Of a DNA stretch of 64,000 bases, positions 60,806 to 64,000 are shown in pieces. The stretch's first letter is position 1; each line of letters starts with the position of its first letter. The DNA is taken from the NCBI RefSeq assembly GCF_900112815.1, contig NZ_FOND01000002.1, forward strand, positions 214,551 through 278,550. Direction: 5' to 3'. Origin of the DNA: Blastococcus tunisiensis (lineage in GTDB: Bacteria; Actinomycetota; Actinomycetes; Mycobacteriales; Geodermatophilaceae). The notes under the pieces were generated by a model. The model searched no databases, was not told the DNA's origin, and saw only the letters and a list, made by a program, of their open reading frames with translations. Position numbers and translations under genes: made by a program.

Positions 60806-61426
60806 TCAGGGCTCGGGCAGCTCGATCGGCCCGGTCAGGTAGCGCTGGACGTTCGGGCCGACGGTCGCGGCGAGCCAGTCCGGGGAGGCCGACACCAGCG
60901 GCTCGAGCTTCAGGACGTAGCGCCCGACGACCAGGCCGATCAGCTGGGAGGCGGCGAGCGAGCCGCGGATCTCCCGTTCCCGGGCCGGCATGTCCAGCGT
61001 GCCCACGACCCGGCGGAGCACCTGGCTGACGAGGAACTCCCGCAGCAGCCGCGCCGACCACTCGTTGGTGACGGCCGACCGCACCAGGGCCAGCGCCGCG
61101 GGCCGCATGGGTCCGTCCCAGACCCGCAGCAGCATGCGGACCACGTTGCGCCCGAGGTCGTCCCGCCCGCCGGCGAGCACCTCGGGCAGGAAGTCCCCGG
61201 GGTCCGCCGGCGCCTGGATCGCGGCCAGGAAGAGCTTGTCCTTGCTGCCGAAGTAGTGGTGCACCAGCGCCGGGTCGACCTTCGCGGCGGTGGCGATCTG
61301 GCGGATCGTGGCGCCGTCGAAGCCACGCTCGGCGAAGGCCTCCCGGGCAGCCGCGAGGACGGCGTCCCGGGTGTCGGGGTTCCCGGGGCGCCGTCCCGAC
61401 CGGCGTGCCGGTCCCGGTGCGCTCAG
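60806..61426 (-). CDS. TetR family transcriptional regulator, probable CTG start
   Basis: The 206-residue TetR has HTH DAVLAAAREAFAERGFDGATIRQIATAAKVDPALVHHYFGSKDKLFLAAI and a TetR_C_7-type ligand domain. No ATG, GTG or TTG lies within a plausible distance before the HTH. A CTG at 61426 has GGAGGAGG five bases upstream and overlaps the permease stop as CTGA. It presumably represses the ABC operon it terminates. Confidence 0.88.
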   Translation of the reverse strand: MSAPGPARRSGRRPGNPDTRDAVLAAAREAFAERGFDGATIRQIATAAKVDPALVHHYFGSKDKLFLAAIQAPADPGDFLPEVLAGGRDDLGRNVVRMLLRVWDGPMRPAALALVRSAVTNEWSARLLREFLVSQVLRRVVGTLDMPAREREIRGSLAASQLIGLVVGRYVLKLEPLVSASPDWLAATVGPNVQRYLTGPIELPEP

Positions 61427-62223
61427 CTGGTCCTCCTCCGCAGGGTCGCCGCCGCGAGGGCGAGCGCGATCAGGGCGGCGCCGGCGACGATCGCGACGTC
61501 CACCCACATCGTGCCGGTCGCCTCGGTCGACCGCCCGACCTCCTGCAGCGCCTCGACCGCGTAGGTCAGGGGGAGCACGTCGCTGATCGCCTGCAGCCAG
61601 CCGGCCATCTGCTCGCGCGGGACGAGCAGCCCGCACAGGAAGAACTGCGGCAGCACGACCACCGGCATGAACTGCACCGCCTGGAACTCGCTGCGGGCGA
61701 AGGCGCTGGCCAGCAGGCCCAGGGCCACACCGAGGACCGCGTCGACGACGGCGATGAGCACGACGAGCCACACCGAGCCGGTGACCTCGAGGTCGTAGAC
61801 GGTGGTCGCGATCGTCACCGTGACCACGGCCTGCAGGGCCGCCGCCAGCCCGAACGCGATCCCGTACCCGAGCAGCAGGTCCAGCCGGGCCATCGGCGTG
61901 GTGAGCAGCCGCTCGAGGGTGCCCGATGTGCGCTCGCGCAGCATGGCGATGCTGGTGACCAGGAACATGACCATGAACGGGAAGATGCCGAGCATGGTCA
62001 GGCCCACGCGGTCGAACAAGCTCAGCTGCCCCGGGGGCGTCGGCAGGTCCTGCCACAGCAGGTAGAGCAGGCCGAGCAGGACGCTCGGCAGGACCAGCAT
62101 CATCGCGATGGTGCGGTGATCGTGCCGCAGCTGGCGGAGCACCCGGCCGGTGGTCGCCATGATCAGCCGAGGACTGACGTGCCCGGTCGTGACGCGGGGC
62201 GGGGTGGACGTCGTGGCGCTCAT
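61423..62223 (-). CDS. ABC-2 type transporter permease
   Basis: The 266-residue permease has six helices, the ABC-2 motif LRERTSGTLERLLTTPMARLDLLLGYG and PQFFLCGLLVPREQMAGWLQAISDVLPLTYAVEAL. It pairs with the adjacent ATPase (ATGA overlap) and is a drug-resistance or lipid exporter by family. Second gene of a three-gene operon ending with TetR. Confidence 0.92.
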   Translation of the reverse strand: MSATTSTPPRVTTGHVSPRLIMATTGRVLRQLRHDHRTIAMMLVLPSVLLGLLYLLWQDLPTPPGQLSLFDRVGLTMLGIFPFMVMFLVTSIAMLRERTSGTLERLLTTPMARLDLLLGYGIAFGLAAALQAVVTVTIATTVYDLEVTGSVWLVVLIAVVDAVLGVALGLLASAFARSEFQAVQFMPVVVLPQFFLCGLLVPREQMAGWLQAISDVLPLTYAVEALQEVGRSTEATGTMWVDVAIVAGAALIALALAAATLRRRTS

Positions 62224-62939
62224 GCCGCCACCTCCTCACGGGCGCGGACCACGTTGAGGAACGCCTCTTCGAGATCCTCGGAGCGGCCGTCGGCGCGCAG
62301 CTGGGCCGGCGTGGAGTCGGCGATCAGCTCGCCGTCGCGGAGCAGGAGCAGCCGGTCGCAGCGGCCGGCCTCGTCCATCACGTGGCTGGAGACGACGAGC
62401 GTCGTCCCCGCGTCGGCCAGGGCGTGGAACCTCGCCCACAACTCGACCCGCAGCACGGGGTCGAGCCCGACCGTCGGCTCGTCGAGCACGAGCACCTCCG
62501 GTCCGCCCACGAGTGCGCAGGCCAGGGATGCCCGGCCGCGCTGCCCACCGGAGAGGTTCCCGACCAGCTGCCCGGCGGCGTCGGCGAGGCCCACGTCCGC
62601 GACCGCGTCGTCGGCCTCCCGGCTGCCCTTCCCGTACAGGGCGGCGAAGTAGCGGGCGTTCTCCCGGACGGTGAGGTCCTCGTAGACGCTCGGCGCCTGG
62701 GTGACGTAGCCGACCCGGCTGCGCAGGGCGGGGGAGCCGGCCGGCTCGCCGAGCACCGTGACGGTGCCGGACCGGACCTGCTGCACGCCGACCAGGGCCC
62801 GCATGAGGGTGGTCTTGCCGCTGCCGCTGGGCCCCAGCAGGCCGGTGACCTGCCCGGCCGGGACGGCGAACGACAGCCCGGGCAGCACGCGCCGGCGGCC
62901 CCGGTCGACGACGAGATCGGTGACGGTGACGGCGTCCAT
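62220..62939 (-). CDS. ABC transporter ATP-binding protein
   Basis: The 239-residue ATPase has Walker A GPSGSGKT, signature LSGGQRGRASLA, Walker B VLVLDEPTVGLD, and H-loop VVSSHVMDEAG. The permease, ATPase and TetR together resemble daunorubicin-resistance-type exporters. ATG at 62939 with GGAGG upstream. First gene of the operon, behind a palindromic site. Confidence 0.95.
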   Translation of the reverse strand: MDAVTVTDLVVDRGRRRVLPGLSFAVPAGQVTGLLGPSGSGKTTLMRALVGVQQVRSGTVTVLGEPAGSPALRSRVGYVTQAPSVYEDLTVRENARYFAALYGKGSREADDAVADVGLADAAGQLVGNLSGGQRGRASLACALVGGPEVLVLDEPTVGLDPVLRVELWARFHALADAGTTLVVSSHVMDEAGRCDRLLLLRDGELIADSTPAQLRADGRSEDLEEAFLNVVRAREEVAA

Positions 62940-62953
62940 GCCGGCCTCCAGAA

Positions 62954-62989
62954 AACTCAACGGCTGATGAACTCAACGCTAGATGAGTT
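62954..62989 (-). promoter_or_regulatory. Candidate TetR operator and promoter
   Basis: AACTCAACG occurs as a direct repeat (62954-62962, 62970-62978). The second copy forms an inverted repeat, AACTCA-N8-TGAGTT (62970-62989), whose centre holds TAGCGT on the transcribed strand as a -10. A bound repressor would cover the promoter. Confidence 0.6.
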
Positions 62990-63031
62990 GCCCGCCCGCG
63001 GTCAACGGAGCCCTTGGTCCCGCCCGGCGAT

Positions 63032-63101
63032 GATCAGCCCACCTGATCGTGGAGCGTCCTCCCTCACGTGCTGCGGTGAGGGAGGACGCCGCATGATCAG
63101 G
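63032..63101. repeat. 70-bp palindromic element, copy B
   Basis: GATCAGCCCACCTGATC followed by a perfect 14-bp stem (63054-63067 with 63076-63089) and an 8-base loop. In reverse complement it matches 3210-3279 nearly base for base except the loop and a few flanking positions. Confidence 0.85.
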
Positions 63102-63142
63102 GACCCTGATCGTGGCTGGGGCGGGCAGGCACAATCGCGGGC

Positions 63143-63949
63143 GTGCCCGCACCCGTCGTCATCACCGATCCGCAGGACCCGCGGGTCGCCGACTTCCGCG
63201 ACCTCAAGGCCGGCGACCGGCCGGAGGGCACCCCTCGCTGGGGCGGGCCGGTGATCGTGGAGGGCGTGCCCGCCGTCCAGCGGCTGCTGGCCTCGCCCTA
63301 CCGGGTCCGCGCCGTGCTCGGCGTGCCGGGACGGGTCGCGGCCCTCGACCTGCCGGAGGGTGTCGCCGCCTACGAGGCGGACAAGTGGCTGCTGTCGGAG
63401 GTGATCGGCTTCCGGCTCACCCGGGGCGTCATCGCGTCGGCCGACCGGCACCCGCCGGCCCCGCTCGACGAGCTCCTGGCCGGCCCGGACCCGTCGGCGC
63501 CGCGCCGGCTCGCGGTCCTGGAGGGCCTCAACGACGCCGAGAACCTCGGCTCGATCGCCCGGTCGGCGCTCGCGCTCGGGATCGACGGGCTGCTGCTCGA
63601 CCCGCGCTGCGCGGACCCGTTCTACCGGCGCTCCGTGCGGGTCTCGATGGGGCACGTCCTCGCGCTGCCGTTCGCCGTCCTGACCGACTGGCCGGCCGGT
63701 CTCGACCGGCTGCACGACGCGGGGTACACGACCGTCGCGCTGACGCCGGCACCCGACGCGATCGACCTGGCCGATCTCGACCCGGTCGCCCACCCGCGCA
63801 CGGCGGTGCTGCTGGGCGCCGAGGGTCCGGGGCTCACCCCGGAGGCGCAGCAGGCCGCCACGGTGCGGGCGCGGATCCCGATGCGGGCGGGCGTGGACTC
63901 CCTCGGCGTCGCCGCGGCCGCGGCCATCGCCTTCGCCACGCTGCGCTAG
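63143..63949 (+). CDS. SPOUT/TrmH family RNA methyltransferase
   Basis: The 268-residue 2'-O-methyltransferase has an N-terminal substrate domain (VIVEGVPAVQRLL) and the knot motifs VLEGLNDAENLGSIARSALALGIDGLLL, VLLGAEGPGLTPEA and RIPMRAGVDSLGVAAAAAIAF. It is distinct from RlmB by its shorter N-terminus; target tRNA or rRNA is unknown. GTG start. It stands beside the 70-bp element, as rlmB does. Confidence 0.9.
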   Translation: MPAPVVITDPQDPRVADFRDLKAGDRPEGTPRWGGPVIVEGVPAVQRLLASPYRVRAVLGVPGRVAALDLPEGVAAYEADKWLLSEVIGFRLTRGVIASADRHPPAPLDELLAGPDPSAPRRLAVLEGLNDAENLGSIARSALALGIDGLLLDPRCADPFYRRSVRVSMGHVLALPFAVLTDWPAGLDRLHDAGYTTVALTPAPDAIDLADLDPVAHPRTAVLLGAEGPGLTPEAQQAATVRARIPMRAGVDSLGVAAAAAIAFATLR

Positions 63950-64000
63950 CGAAAGGGCCCGGTCCCCCTCACCACTCGCGAGCTCGTGGCGAGCCTCTGG
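63950..64000. repeat. Dispersed GC-rich palindromic element (CTCGC-type), cut by the window end
   Basis: Starts at the first base after a stop codon with CGAAAGGGCCCGGTCCCCC, then CACTCGCGAGCTCGTGGCGAG. Confidence 0.6.

Overview
The window is chromosomal DNA of a very GC-rich actinobacterium. GTG starts are common, genes sit a few bases apart or overlap as GTGA, ATGA or TGATG, and terminators are GC-rich hairpins without long T tracts. Gene content (solo groL with CIRCE sites, DUF3263 next to a LytR_C protein, XPB helicase, DUF3027, DUF2530, DUF5313, DUF6458, dodecin) fits the Actinomycetia. The style suggests Geodermatophilaceae (Blastococcus, Modestobacter, Geodermatophilus), but the family name is inference. 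I see no phage, insertion sequence, CRISPR array or rRNA operon.

Layout. 1-3209: end of ispD, then ispF, cysS and rlmB, the conserved isoprenoid/aminoacylation/rRNA-methylation cluster. 3336-8755: DUF445 membrane protein, HtrA-like protease, FetB-like permease, universal stress protein, small membrane protein. 8756-10343: a patch of unrecognised membrane ORFs ending at tRNA-Thr(TGT). 10495-14457: a large LuxR-family ATPase regulator coupled to a 63-residue acidic protein, an ECF-like sigma factor and dodecin. 14571-18463: DUF5313, CBS pair, RarD-like transporter, DUF3263 and LytR_C proteins. 18541-22280: a protein joining a secreted S15-type hydrolase to an ABC ATPase, followed by its permease. 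22834-27649: HAD phosphatase, then thrC behind a SAM-I riboswitch, a cold-shock protein, and groL behind two CIRCE operators. 27865-34002: enzymes (VOC, DUF72, Gfo/Idh/MocA, DUF4031, HD, M20), a scramblase-like protein and DUF6458. 34252-37457: a small ORF and a second large LuxR regulator. 37622-45104: SF2 helicase, XPB helicase, CFA-synthase-like methyltransferase, XPB-N/WYL-like protein. 45156-49674: AMP-binding CoA ligase, EEP nuclease, tandem DUF202 proteins. 49824-53417: cold-shock protein with a tail, DUF2771 lipoprotein, MFS, DUF3027, DUF2530, an order resembling Mycobacterium tuberculosis Rv0871-Rv0879c from memory. 53557-63949: NCS2 purine permease, MarR/MFS pair, RNA 2',3'-phosphodiesterase, aldo/keto reductase, thioesterase, alpha/beta hydrolase, an ABC exporter/TetR operon with a probable operator, and a second SPOUT methyltransferase.

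The most notable non-coding content is a SAM-I riboswitch whose closing helix runs into the thrC Shine-Dalgarno, and several families of dispersed palindromes placed just after stop codons. Other notable points are a TetR gene whose only good start is CTG, and a recurring TANNNT-N6-8-GTG arrangement that predicts leaderless mRNAs. Functions are from reading the translations; no database search was run.
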